Assembly: GCF_964340395.1 (NCBI RefSeq)
Contig: NC_135559.1
Coordinates: 6,285,259 to 6,296,258, forward strand
Length of the DNA stretch: 11,000 bases
Origin: Glandiceps talaboti
Lineage: Eukaryota; Hemichordata; Enteropneusta; Spengelidae
Direction: 5' to 3'
Below, piece by piece: positions 1 through 8,379 of this stretch. The position numbers were made by a program, and so were the translations under genes. The notes beneath the pieces are model-generated. The model was not told the origin of the DNA. It made no database searches and saw nothing but the letters and a program-made list of their open reading frames with translations. The first letter of the stretch is position 1. Each line of letters opens with the position of its first letter.

Positions 1-172
1 ATAGGCAACCTAAGATAGACACAAACTAAAACTATTGTTGATATACTACTATGGAAATCAAGCTATAGACAAACTAAGATAGACACAAGCTAAAACTTAC
101 TGATGTACTACTATGGAAATCAAGCTTAGCTTATAGGCTAACTAAGATTGACACGAACTAAAACTGTTGTTG
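1..172. repeat. Tandem minisatellite, about 64-68 bp unit, 2.6 copies
   Basis: Three successive copies begin at 1, 65 and 133. Each opens with a variant of ATAGRCWAACTAAGATWGAC, followed by an ACACRARCTAAAACT block. The first two copies also share the block CTACTATGGAAATCAAGCT. The third copy stops near 172, and the array may extend left of the window. Copy 2 is about 4 bases longer because of an extra TAGCTT at its end. It lies in the intron following exon 2 of the minus-strand peptidase gene. Confidence 0.85.
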
Positions 173-999
173 TTCAATGTGGAACATTACACACGTGGAT
201 GATAGCAGTGTCTTTGTTGTGAGGATCATACTATAGTCAAAATATTGTGAATACTAGAAGTCACCAAAAATGTGCACTGCAAGATCATGTAAACCGCGGT
301 CAACCTACATTGTGTTGAAAGGCCCTTCGTACAATGCAAACCGGAAGTGGTGGATACAGCGCCAGCTACGATTGTAGGATAACATACACTATACCACTGT
401 CCATTCACGAGCTTATGTCAACATGTCACAACATTATTTTACTTTGTGGCTATCTTAGTTAGCTATCTCGATTTCCGTTGTCGCAAGCAACGTAATTTAT
501 AGGATTAGTAGAGTCCTTTGGATCTAAAGCGTACCTGGGTCGAGAGGGAAACACTCATTGTCTTCGTGTCCTGGACGTTTGCACACCTCAGCAGTAGAAT
601 ACGTTTTCTTCATGGTCGAAATCAGAGTATCGTACTGTTGAGATCCAAAAACAAAATATATTTTAAAACAAAACGGAAACGTTTCAGCGAAGATGAATGT
701 GTGTGATTAGATACAAAGTGCGCAGTAAGGGCTAGTGTATACGAAAACACGAATTGAGCTAAATGTATAAAACAAAGTTAGATCTAAAAATGCATAAATA
801 TCGAATTATCCGAAATATTTGAAACTTGTTTTAAAAAACAAAACAAAACTAGATTGGTTTGTTTAAATCAAATTGGGTATAACATGCATATTATGAACTA
901 AGGGATTGTTCAAAATGGACTACAGAGCTATAAATGAAGCCTTGACAGTTTCTTCCTGCAATTTTTCTTGTTGCTATATGGAGGTCACGTCACGTTTAC
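173..999 (-). other. Intron 2 of the ACE-like gene (partial)
   Basis: This is intronic sequence downstream, on the minus strand, of the exon 2 donor. The donor reads GAG|GTAAAC, with the GT at 999-998. The intron continues past the left edge. I looked for the next M2 peptidase exon on the minus strand and found nothing convincing. The short open frames here (for example 226-408 and 518-706) show no recognisable domain. Apart from the tandem repeat at its left end, the stretch is ordinary AT-rich sequence. Confidence 0.6.
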
Positions 1000-1155
1000 C
1001 TCTCGTTTGTCATCCGCATCCAGGGCTGCACTGCCAATGTAGAGGAGAAATTCAAGCTGTCTTCGTGTGTCGTCGTCAAATTTGTCTTTATCATATTGCG
1101 ACGCATTCTGTCTGGCTTCTTGATCAAACTCGGCCAATCTGGCACTGGCATCTAG
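1000..1155 (-). CDS. ACE-like M2 peptidase, coding exon 2
   Basis: Second coding exon of an angiotensin-converting-enzyme homologue (M2 zinc dipeptidyl carboxypeptidase). It is 156 nt, exactly 52 codons, phase 0 at both ends, with no stop. The acceptor is TTTCAG|CTAGATGCC and the donor is GAG|GTAAAC. The translation starts LDASARLAEFDQEARQNASQ and ends with IGSAALDADDKRE. This fits the N-terminal helical lid of ACE proteins: a helix with an EF..EA core, a K-F-D-D segment aligning with the W-x-x-F-x-D-P stretch, an R-x-x-x-L helix, and the conserved L-G-S/T-A-A/N-L-P turn (here IGSAAL). There is one N-glycosylation sequon, N-A-S. The catalytic HExxH region would be several exons downstream, left of position 1, so activity cannot be judged. 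The assignment to the family is secure by pattern; which ACE paralogue it is cannot be said. Confidence 0.85.
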
Positions 1156-1705
1156 CTGAAATGCGATTCAAACCGGAACTTAGAACTACAAGACAAGTAT
1201 TGTAACACAAGTGTTGAGTTTTAAACGGTGGAATCGGTCTAAGTATGTATATCATGTCACATAAAGTCACCATGGCAAAACGTATACCCGCGGCGACGTC
1301 AATCGCCATCAACTATAATACTAAATTAATATATAAGCTATTAAATACCCTAAAGAAACTGCACAATTATCTCCCTTCGTGTATCAGTGGCTGATGTTGT
1401 ACATGACTATACATACATTTAAAAACACAGTGAACTGTGTAGAAAGCATTTGAACGGGCCAAAAGCCTTATTAGGTCTTTAGCATGTTAGGAGCACCACC
1501 TTCTCAGTATTACACTGGTATATGTGACGCCGGCTGATATGTAACTCCTCCACTGCTCTCGGATATAGATCTTGAAGAGTCATCGTTGGAGTTTTGATAT
1601 TTATTACAAAAATAACAACTCGGGTGGCTGAAACAAATTGTGTCGTACACATCATCATGGGTGTATATACATATATCTCCTCAAATACAGATACGAAAAC
1701 CAAAG

Positions 1706-2228
1706 CAATACGATACGATACGATACAGTGCAACACAGTACAGTATAGTACAGTACAGTACAGCACAGTGCAGTGCAGTGCAGTGCAGTACAGTACAGTA
1801 TAGTACAGTATAGTACAGTACAATACAGTACAGTACAGTACAGTACAATACAGTACAGTACAGTGCAGTGCAGTGCAGTGCAGTGCAGTACAGTATAGTA
1901 CAGTACAGTATAGTACAGTACAATACAGTACAGTACAGTACAGTACAATACAGTACAGTACAGTACAGTGCAGTGCAGTACACTACAGTGCAGTACAGTA
2001 AAGTACAGTACAGTACAGTGCAGTGCAGTACTGTAACACTACAGTGCAGTACAGTAAAGTACAGTACAGTACAGTGCAGCGCAGTACAATACAATACAGT
2101 ACACTACAGTATAGTACATGAGTACAGTACAGTACAGTACAGTACAGTACAGTACGTATACAGTACAGTGCAGTGCAGTGCAGTACAGTACAATGCAGTA
2201 CAGTACAGTATATGAGTACAGTACAATA
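1706..2228. repeat. CAGTA-type pentanucleotide array with nested higher-order repeats
   Basis: About 520 bp built almost wholly of 5-bp units: CAGTA is dominant, with CAGTG, TAGTA, CAATA, CACTA and CAAAG-like variants. It opens with a few CGATA units at 1711-1725. Variant units are clustered rather than scattered: runs of CAGTG lie at 1767-1785 and 1861-1885. Higher-order structure is visible. The 50 bases at 1811-1860 are identical to 1911-1960, a period of exactly 100 bp. The block from 1981 recurs from 2037 with a period of 56 bp and few differences. Non-pentamer interruptions occur near 2031-2036, 2121 and 2151-2160. Because the unit length is not a multiple of three, all frames read as repeated QYSTV (plus) or YCTVL (minus), so the open frames here are not genes. 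Confidence 0.95.
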
Positions 2229-2991
2229 ATTAAGCGAATCTTCAACGTCTACACAACTGATACAGAATTAATGTTATAGTTTGAAATACTGTTCACAAGA
2301 TAACCTTCAAATAACCTCCGAGCTTATACAACATAAACATGATAAAATATCCCCTTGTGAAGTTTTCAGAACAAAGGGCTTGGGACGTTTTGATGGAAGA
2401 GTAGTCAAAATTATAACAGTTGTAAACAATAACTCACATATACTGTCACAAAAGAATAAACATGTTTCCAGACATATTATAAGTGTTTTCGCTGTAACGA
2501 GGTCGAAAGTGTATTGTGTTGTCATAAAGAGTACAAAAGCCAGTGAAGGCCGTGATCATAACTGTCACTCTATTGGAAATAAATTCTACCTTCGTTCAAC
2601 ATTGTGTGGTATACAGTTATAGATTTATGACAGCAAAAGTAAACGTTGGGGTAAAAATTATATTTCATTTCTGTTCATGTCAGTCCCACTTGACATTATC
2701 CTAATTTAAAAAAATAACCACTCCTTTTTCTATTCAAATACATATTCGAATTATATGTCAGTTCATTTTCGGTTAATAGAATACTTTTGCTGTGAGATAC
2801 ATTTAAGCTTAAAAGTTGATGATATTCGTATGGACTTAATAATCGTTCAGAAAAAGAAAACTGGCAGTGTAATAAAAATTGAATGTTAAAAATTAAATTT
2901 AAAATAACCCATTGGCATAGTGTATCACTACAGTTTTATTTCGTTTGTGCGACGCGTGTCTTTTCAAGAAAAGAATTCAATTTAACTGTTT

Positions 2992-3024
2992 GCGGACGAC
3001 AGGCTAGCATTGTTTGTCGTCTGC
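2992..3024. repeat. Short inverted repeat (10-bp arms, 13-nt loop)
   Basis: GCGGACGACA at 2992-3001 pairs with TGTCGTCTGC at 3015-3024, with a single mismatch. The pairing is GC-rich against a very AT-rich surrounding. It lies inside intron 1 of the peptidase gene. No function is implied; it may be the remnant of a foldback element. Confidence 0.5.
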
Positions 3025-3886
3025 CATAAAAGAAAATTTAGTTTCCTATTTTTCCAAAACGTGCGTCTCACACAAATGCGAAACATTTTCATGCAACTAG
3101 ACTGAGTTTATAAATAAGTTGATTCTCCTTAAATTATTAGAATCTTAAACTGAAAAAAGTTAGCCTTCATAATTGTTTAAATCTGAAACCAATACTTTAC
3201 ATTTGAGAAGAAACTAATGAAATATGCCTTAACTACATGTTTGGGCCATTGTTTGCGTAAAAGGCTCAAGGTTAGTGACCAGTGTTTACGGGAACGAGTT
3301 TGGGGTGTCGAGCGATCAGTACCGTAGTTTCTTCCAGATCCTTTTGTAGTTGTCAAACTATTGAATACAAAGTAAATGCCATGCGATATCTTATACATTC
3401 ACATTTTTTACATATTTTACGGCATATTAGGAAATCCACAGGGAGAAAGAGTAGAAGATGGAATTACATATATGACCCCGATTATGCTAACAATTAGTGA
3501 AACACCAACGCGCCCAAGCTGACTCGTACAAATAGGCGATAGATGTCTCAAACCGGGAACGATCACAAACTTTGACAGTGGTATTAAAACGTAATCAATG
3601 CAGACTTTTCAACTATCGATGGATAATCACTGTCTAAAAGCTAGTCTTACAGCCAAAATGACAAAATGGGGGAAAAATACACACTTTTAATTTTTTTTCT
3701 GTGTCCATTTTCAAGTTTGTGTGTTCTTTGTTTGCCGCCCAAACTTTGTATTTGTTCTTGCGTGGATGTATTCGATTTTGTCAACCACCTAAATTTTAGA
3801 AACAGTGTTTGCTATTCAAGTTTAGGCAAAGTTCAATTAGGTTTATACATAGCACAAACAATTCAATGTTTGTTCACTCTACTTAC

Positions 3887-4093
3887 CATTGCTTGTTCAT
3901 GAGCGTCTGTGATATCGGTATTGTACGCCCAATTAGCTAAAGCACTTTGGTATCGAAAAACTTCGGCGCGATCGGAGACTTCCGCTAAAAACTGCTTTGC
4001 TTGGTCCTCATCGTCAATCAGATTGTCAGAATTTACTACTGGTATACATACAAATAGTAAGAAAATACCGATGCGACCGAAGTTTTCAACCAT
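3887..4093 (-). CDS. ACE-like M2 peptidase, coding exon 1 (signal peptide and N-terminus)
   Basis: First coding exon of the same angiotensin-converting-enzyme homologue: 207 nt, 69 codons, ending in phase 0 at the donor ATG|GTAAGT. The start is the ATG at 4093-4091, in a strong Kozak context (TTCACCATGG). The frame stays open upstream only to a GTG, which is not a plausible animal start. Residues 1-22 form a typical signal peptide: a short polar start, the hydrophobic core IGIFLLFVCIPVV, then N-S before the likely cleavage site. The mature protein opens with an acidic DNLIDDEDQ, then AKQFLAEV and ANWAYNTDIT. The latter matches the ACE landmark A-S-W-A-Y/H-N/D-T-N-I-T near the start of each M2 domain. 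The usual N-x-T sequon of that landmark is changed to TDIT here. The protein is predicted to be secreted or membrane-anchored; the C-terminus that would decide is outside the window. Confidence 0.9.
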
Positions 4094-4475
4094 GGTGAAA
4101 ACTTCCACACCCAGCCTATAACTTTTGAAATCGAATTTATTGAAGAACGCAATAATGGCACCCTAACTTCGTAGCTTTTGGAAACACAAGAAAAGTGACA
4201 CCTTAACTTCTTAAGTTCTCGAGCAATCATTGCACACATCAAGCAAAACCGCTCTATAGCTATCGGTTGACCATATAAATCATAACACAAATTAAATACA
4301 TATTAAAAAGTTTAATTTCTCAACTTGAATTCGTCTGGAATATTTCAATACAAGACAACACATAACTTTTATGTTGAGAAAGTAATTTTTTTACTTGTTG
4401 ATAGTAATGTCAGTCCGTTTATCGTTTTTGTTATGCTTGGCCAACTTATATTAAGTCACTTTTTAATCTACAGTC
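4094..4475 (-). promoter_or_regulatory. Presumed 5' UTR / promoter region of the ACE-like gene
   Basis: This is the sequence immediately upstream of the peptidase start codon on the minus strand. I see no clear TATA box, so the transcription start cannot be placed. A short direct repeat is present: CACCCTAACTTCGTAGCTTTT near 4159 and a related CACCTTAACTTCTTAAGTTCT near 4199. An untranslated first exon further upstream cannot be excluded. The role is assigned from position only. Confidence 0.35.
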
Positions 4476-4622
4476 ATGGTGGCGGCGGCGACTCTTGTTC
4501 GTGAAGATAGCATTTCTTTCATGACGGAAGTTATTCTTGTAGGCTGGGGAGGGTTTTCATGCCAATTGTGTAGAGAAGCTGGGAAAGGGTTTGTAACCAG
4601 GAATCCAATAAAAAGAAGATAG
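4476..4622 (+). CDS. Possible small ORF (48 aa), divergent from the ACE-like gene
   Basis: ATG at 4476 opens a 48-codon frame ending in TAG at 4620-4622. It starts MVAAATLVRE, continues with an LVGWGGFSCQLC segment, and ends in basic NPIKRR. I do not recognise it. Points in favour: the start lies in a local GC-rich patch (ATGGTGGCGGCGGCG) that stands out from the AT-rich surroundings, resembles a YY1-type ATGGCGGC start-site motif, and lies head-to-head with the peptidase gene. Points against: it is short, it has no paralogue I know, and its last codons overlap an AATAAA at 4608-4613. It could be a first exon (a possible donor GTAGGC lies at about 4539), a micropeptide, or chance. Confidence 0.2.
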   Translation: MVAAATLVREDSISFMTEVILVGWGGFSCQLCREAGKGFVTRNPIKRR

Positions 4623-4660
4623 AGGAGGAAAAAGAGAGGCAGAGAAACATGAAGATGATT

Positions 4661-4680
4661 TTTATTGTTTTACTTTTATT
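4661..4680 (-). terminator. Candidate poly(A) signals for the acyl-CoA synthetase gene
   Basis: Two AATAAA hexamers on the minus strand, at 4680-4675 and 4666-4661. They are the first canonical AATAAA hexamers I find downstream of the stop codon at 5746, which would make the 3' UTR about 1.1 kb. CATAAA variants occur nearer, around 4785-4803, so shorter forms are possible. Confidence 0.45.
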
Positions 4681-5745
4681 TTTTATAAATCAACCGACCG
4701 ACCCATAGTTGTCATGAAAGAAATAATGAGAAACATTTTAAAAAAATAGTGTCACCCTTACACACCATAATTTGATAAGAACATTTTTATGGCCTCTTTA
4801 TGTGTACAGGGGAACTGGTAAAGTGGCCATAAAACTGTTCTTATCAAATGATGGAATGTAATACAAGTCTCTCCTGTTCCAACATGCTGTGCAAAGTGTT
4901 ACCAATCCAATTCAGTTGTTTACTTTCCCTGTTTGTAACAGTTTCTGTTTATGTTCGTCCATGGTTTGATATGAGCGGTTTTGAGTATTACAGTTCTGTT
5001 TCTTGGTAGCTAAATGACTCTAAAAACCATACAATTTACATCATTGTTTCAATAGCTTCATAACTGTCACTGATATGGCGTTGATATATCAACATGACAT
5101 TAATTTTTCATCAACTAAAATTACAACAAATAATACACAACACTTATTTACATCATCTATTGATAATAGATGAACATACAGCATTAATTTTGTCTGAAAT
5201 GATCAGAAATTAACGATCAAATGTGAGTAAATAAATGTTTCTTCGGCAAACCCTGCAAGATCAAAACCTGCGTATCCAGACAAATGCAAAATCCTAGATA
5301 AGAACAAAGCAAAAACAAGAACTGATTCGGCAAATAAAATGAAGCATTGTGTAAGTTATAAACGTATATTTGTGGCCACGTACTGCAGTAATCTTTGCCT
5401 ACCAGCTGCACTGTTGAAGAACACATTAAAAAGCTTTTGGGTACTGAATCAATTCTAGATTAATTTGCCAGTCGACAAGCTTATCAGCTTTTCAGGCTCA
5501 CCAGTATGTGAGAAATAATATTACACACAACACACGTCTAAACAATGTTGACACTGAAAATGAAATATCAATCTCCCAACCCTCTAGAAAAGCTAAGTAC
5601 GTTTTAGTAATAGTATTTTGTCCCACTATTTAAAGCGGGGTCTTGCAAATTGACCAAGCAATCTTACAATTTTCAACTTCAAATACATGACTAGGTATGA
5701 ATATTCCCCGATTGATCCCAGCCATACGTGTACTGCATGACACTT
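4681..5745 (-). other. Probable 3' UTR of the acyl-CoA synthetase gene
   Basis: AT-rich, non-coding sequence between the stop codon and the first canonical poly(A) signal. A minus-strand open frame at 5217-5426 looks like nothing known. The notable content is the inverted repeat at 4758-4861. Assigning the whole stretch as UTR is inference from the absence of an earlier AATAAA; part could be intergenic. Confidence 0.45.
4758..4861. repeat. Strong inverted repeat / hairpin
   Basis: The left arm 4770-4794 (starting ATTTGATAAGAAC and ending TTTTATGGCC) and the right arm 4825-4849 are reverse complements at 24 of 25 positions. The pairing continues outward to about 4758 and 4861, with 9 of 12 further positions matching. 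The spacer is 30 nt. In RNA this would form a stem of about 37 bp. It could be a structured 3' UTR element, a small foldback MITE or a small-RNA precursor. No convincing target-site duplication is visible at its edges. Confidence 0.85.
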
Positions 5746-6053
5746 TCACAGCCTGGCTTTCCCTGTGGTCAAATACCTATAAGCTAAGTTATCTATTGGT
5801 TTGTATGTATGGTCGTTCAAGTCCATGTAATACAGTGCTTGCTTGATGACACTCGGGTCAAAGCCATCTTGGACCAGGTCACCTTTCTTGTACTTGTATG
5901 TGCCGGTTGTATCCAAGGTCTCCATGACACGTAGGAATCGTGGGCATGCATACAATGGCAGCGAGGATATTACATATTGATAAAAATCCTTCATGTCAAG
6001 ATCGTCGTCACCCTTGAGGATGAGAGCAGCCATGCCAGCACGACCATCTTGAC
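5746..6053 (-). CDS. FATP / very-long-chain acyl-CoA synthetase, terminal exon
   Basis: Last coding exon of an SLC27-family enzyme. These proteins activate long- and very-long-chain fatty acids to CoA thioesters and promote their uptake. The exon is 308 nt: 2 nt completing a glycine codon, then 101 codons and TGA at 5748-5746. The acceptor is TGTTGCAG|GTCAAG. It encodes the C-terminal adenylate-forming subdomain. It opens with [11 protein letters not shown] (family V-x-G-x-E-G-R-A/I-G-M-A), then [13 protein letters not shown] (family LP-x-Y-A-R-P-x-F-L-R, with Cys in place of the usual first Arg). TTGTYKYKK, the lysine-bearing TGTFK motif, and [17 protein letters not shown] follow. The end is TTGKARL. 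Ala-Arg-Leu fits the loose PTS1 peroxisomal consensus; mammalian FATP2 also ends in a PTS1-like tripeptide. Overall the sequence looks closer to FATP2/VLACS than to FATP1/4, by eye. Confidence 0.95.
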
Positions 6054-6109
6054 CTGCAACAACACGCAAAGTCAGATATCAAATTTGGTGAATTATAACA
6101 ATATATACG

Positions 6110-6254
<145 letters not shown>

Positions 6255-6257
6255 CTT

Positions 6258-6311
6258 ACATAACGTAACGTAACGTAACATAACGTAACGTAATGTAACG
6301 TAACGTAACAT
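6258..6311. repeat. GTAAC pentanucleotide array
   Basis: About ten 5-bp units of GTAAC with CATAAC and TGTAAC variants, separated from the TA run only by TTAGCTT. It is a second pentanucleotide family, distinct in motif from the CAGTA array and the ACAAC array. Confidence 0.9.
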
Positions 6312-6322
6312 AGTAGTTTCTG

Positions 6323-6500
6323 CTCCCATGGTGAAACTAAACAAAAAATACTCCCATGGTTACAAATAATACTCCCGTGGTAAAAAACTACTCCCATGGT
6401 AAAAAAATTACTCCCATGAAACAACTACTCCGATGGTAAAAAGACTACTCCCATGAAATAAAAACTACTCCCATGGTAAAAAAACCTACTGACATGATTT
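6323..6500. repeat. CTCCCATGGT minisatellite, about 9 units of 17-30 bp
   Basis: Nine copies of a conserved core CTCCCATGGT are spaced by A-rich linkers of variable length (usually AAAAAACTA). Variants are CTCCCGTGGT, CTCCGATGGT, CTCCCATGAAA and a decayed CTGACATG at the right end. The core contains the palindrome CCATGG. Core conservation combined with linker length variation is unusual for slippage alone. It lies within the last intron of the synthetase gene. Confidence 0.9.
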
Positions 6501-6632
6501 AAAAAAAAATTATTCATGTGTCCTCATTAAGCTTCCGTACCACATAATGTAGCTGAACGTTAAAACACAATGAACCCAAATAACATAAAATACAACATTA
6601 ACAACATTAATATCACACAAAAACATACAGCT

Positions 6633-6910
6633 TAACAACGCAACGCAACGCAGCACAGAACAGAACAGCACAGCATGCACAGCACGGCACAACACAGCAC
6701 AACACAGCACAGCACAACATTTCACAACATACCGGCAATGACATAACACGACGCGACGCATTGAGACAACACAACATAACATAACACAACACAACACAAC
6801 ACAACACAACACAACACAACACAACACAACACAACACAACACAACACAACACAACACAACACAACACAACACAACACAACACAACACAACACAGCACAAC
6901 ACAACAGAAC
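6633..6910. repeat. ACAAC-type pentanucleotide array
   Basis: About 275 bp of 5-bp units. The left part is a mixture of CAACG, CAGCA, CAGAA and CGGCA units. After an interruption at about 6719-6765, a nearly pure ACAAC run covers about 6766-6895. The minus-strand reading gives long CCVVL-type open frames (6510-7055 and others), which are repeat artefacts. It is the third pentanucleotide family in the window. Confidence 0.95.
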
Positions 6911-7019
6911 CTTTATCAATCACATAAATGTATAACACAGGCTGACAAACTAGGTAGATTTGTAACTCCATCTGAATATCGAATACAAGAACTTTAGCAT
7001 TCAAGTCCTGTAACAGTAC

Positions 7020-7117
7020 CTTGAACCTTGACACCATAAACATTGGCTTCGGCAATTCTTGGATGCTGTGTTATGATTTCGGACACTTCGGTAGTGGCTA
7101 CATTTTCACCTTTCCAT
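7020..7117 (-). CDS. FATP / very-long-chain acyl-CoA synthetase, penultimate exon
   Basis: A 98-nt exon with acceptor CTTCTAG|ATGGAA and donor TTCAAG|GTACTG. It enters in phase 2, completing CG|A = Arg, and leaves in phase 1. It encodes [20 protein letters not shown] and then [12 protein letters not shown]. With the Arg this gives [12 protein letters not shown], the most diagnostic FATP/VLACS signature (DRxGDTFRWKGENVxTTEV when read together with the preceding exon). It belongs to the hinge and start of the C-terminal subdomain of the adenylate-forming fold. The segment [12 protein letters not shown] matches the family's strand leading to the VPGxEGRAGMA motif in the next exon. There are no frameshifts or stops. 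Confidence 0.95.
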
Positions 7118-8379
7118 CTAGAAGAGGGAAAAAAATTAGACGTGCCATGTAAGGCAAGTGTGATCAATTATGCAAATATTAAAATTCCATATATTGAAAA
7201 GTAAAAAAATCAACAAAAATGTTTCATTTGTACAACAAATATTACTCCATTTTTAGTCTTATTTTCCAATATGCTCGGGACCAAATAGTTATACGAAATG
7301 AGGATTTATTCATTCATGATCAATAACTCTGCCTCAAAATTTAGTTTTGAATATTGCAGAGATTTTAAATAATAGGGTCCAGATATGAATATGAACGGGA
7401 AGAAATTGAGAGGAAAGGATATCAGAAGTTAACCGTCTTGGTAGTTTTCTCAAAAATAGGCAAAATTCGAAATCTTAACTTTTTAAATCTGATTTGGACC
7501 ACACCTTATTTAAAAAAAAATCATTCTGTCATTCAACTGAAAAAAAAATATTGGAGGACCTATCATCGAGAAACGGTAAGGCCTGAAAAAAATGGCTACC
7601 CAACCCCACCTAGTTTTTCACTGCCCACACTAAACTTTTCTCGCGAGAAATGGTTGATTCGCAACTGATATCAACTTTAAGAGTTAGACAATATAAAACT
7701 GTTCTTCCAATCTGTAATGGCTGTACATCTGATAGGAAGAAACCAATAACACAGCTAGAGACCATATGGAAAAAACGGAAACCATAACTACCTGAACTCA
7801 CAAATAAAAAAAATCTACCTACCCCACCTATTCTAAAATCGAGCGTAATCGGAACCATACACTGTCTATTTGTTTTAGGCCTAACAATGATTCTTATTAA
7901 AATCGTCAATTAAACACCAGCGGGCGCTGTTCTTGGCGAATGGGATTGGACGTATTATAGAAACATATATCAACTGACGTTCTTAGGGGATGATTGCCAC
8001 CTGACAAAAGGCGATATAAATGGAGCTATATAAATGGGCAATAATAATGAAATTAATTTTGATATATGAAATAACGGGCCGATTATAAGATCTGGATGGT
8101 TCTGTATAAGGTAAAATCTTGCGTCAGTGTTATCTAACCAGTAGAACTACGAATTATACACGACCATTTTTTTAAAATTAAAGACAAGCTTTTTCATATA
8201 GCTCTGCCAGGACACCAAATTTCGGTATATTCTAAATGACACCTGCCTGGTGCTGTCTGAAACATTCTAACATGAATATTAATTGATGGTGCTATCGTTT
8301 GAACATATGACGGAGCTAATAATATGATGAAAATGTCAATGAAGAACTACAGAAACTGTTTTTTACTAATAATACTTAC
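7118..8379 (-). other. Intron of the synthetase gene carrying a MITE-like element
   Basis: A 1,262-nt intron between donor TTCCG|GTAAGT and acceptor CTTCTAG. Apart from the inserted element at 7580-7881, I see nothing distinctive in 7118-7576 or 7885-8379, which are AT-rich with short A/T runs. An open frame at 7438-7668 has no recognisable product. Confidence 0.75.
7577..7884 (-). mobile_element. MITE-like element, PIF/Harbinger (Tourist) type, copy 1
   Basis: A 302-bp non-coding element (7580-7881) flanked on both sides by TAA (7577-7579 and 7882-7884). Its ends are GGCCTGAAAA on the left and TTTTAGGCC on the right, that is, short terminal inverted repeats beginning GGCCTRAAAA. A TAA target duplication with GGCC-type ends is characteristic of PIF/Harbinger-derived MITEs such as Tourist. 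A related copy lies in the opposite orientation at 10688-11000. Shared blocks include GGTTCCGATTAC, AGAATAGGTGGGGTAGGTAG, TTTCCATATGG, TCAGATGTACA, GGAAGAACAGTTTTA and AAAACTAGGTG. There is no transposase; the 7610-7909 open frame runs across the element edge and is not a gene. Strand is given to match copy 2 read on plus. Confidence 0.75.

Larger units (their letters stand above)
1156..3886 (-). other. Intron 1 of the ACE-like gene
   Basis: A 2,731-nt intron between the donor ATG|GTAAGT (GT at 3886-3885) and the acceptor TTTCAG (AG at 1157-1156), both on the minus strand. It contains the large pentanucleotide array at 1706-2228 and a small hairpin at 2992-3024. The rest (1156-1705, 2229-2991 and 3025-3886) is AT-rich, with no exon, RNA gene or transposon that I can support. 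A plus-strand open frame at 2281-2622 starts at TTG and resembles nothing I know. Confidence 0.75.

Noticed and set aside
1479-2245. Several long overlapping open frames on both strands rich in Q-Y-S-T-V or Y-C-T-V-L
   Set aside because: They are translations of the CAGTA pentanucleotide array. A 5-bp unit without stop codons is open in every frame and encodes no real protein.
2281-2622. A plus-strand 113-residue open frame in intron 1 of the peptidase gene
   Set aside because: It starts at TTG, has no recognisable domain and lacks promoter or splice context. A run this long is possible by chance.
3666-3902. A plus-strand Cys-rich hydrophobic 78-residue frame
   Set aside because: It starts with ATG, but it is antisense to the peptidase intron and overlaps exon 1. 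The composition reflects a T-rich strand, and I recognise no family.
4094-4108. An upstream GTG start for the peptidase
   Set aside because: GTG is not a normal start in animal nuclear genes, and the ATG at 4093-4091 has a strong Kozak context followed directly by a signal peptide.
6510-7055. A 181-residue Cys/Val/Leu-rich open frame on the minus strand
   Set aside because: It is produced by the ACAAC array (reverse TGTTG units) and overlaps a real exon in the wrong frame.
7610-7909. A 99-residue minus-strand frame that could have been a transposon protein
   Set aside because: It starts outside the MITE-like element and runs across its boundary. It has no transposase motif, and the second copy of the element does not preserve the frame.
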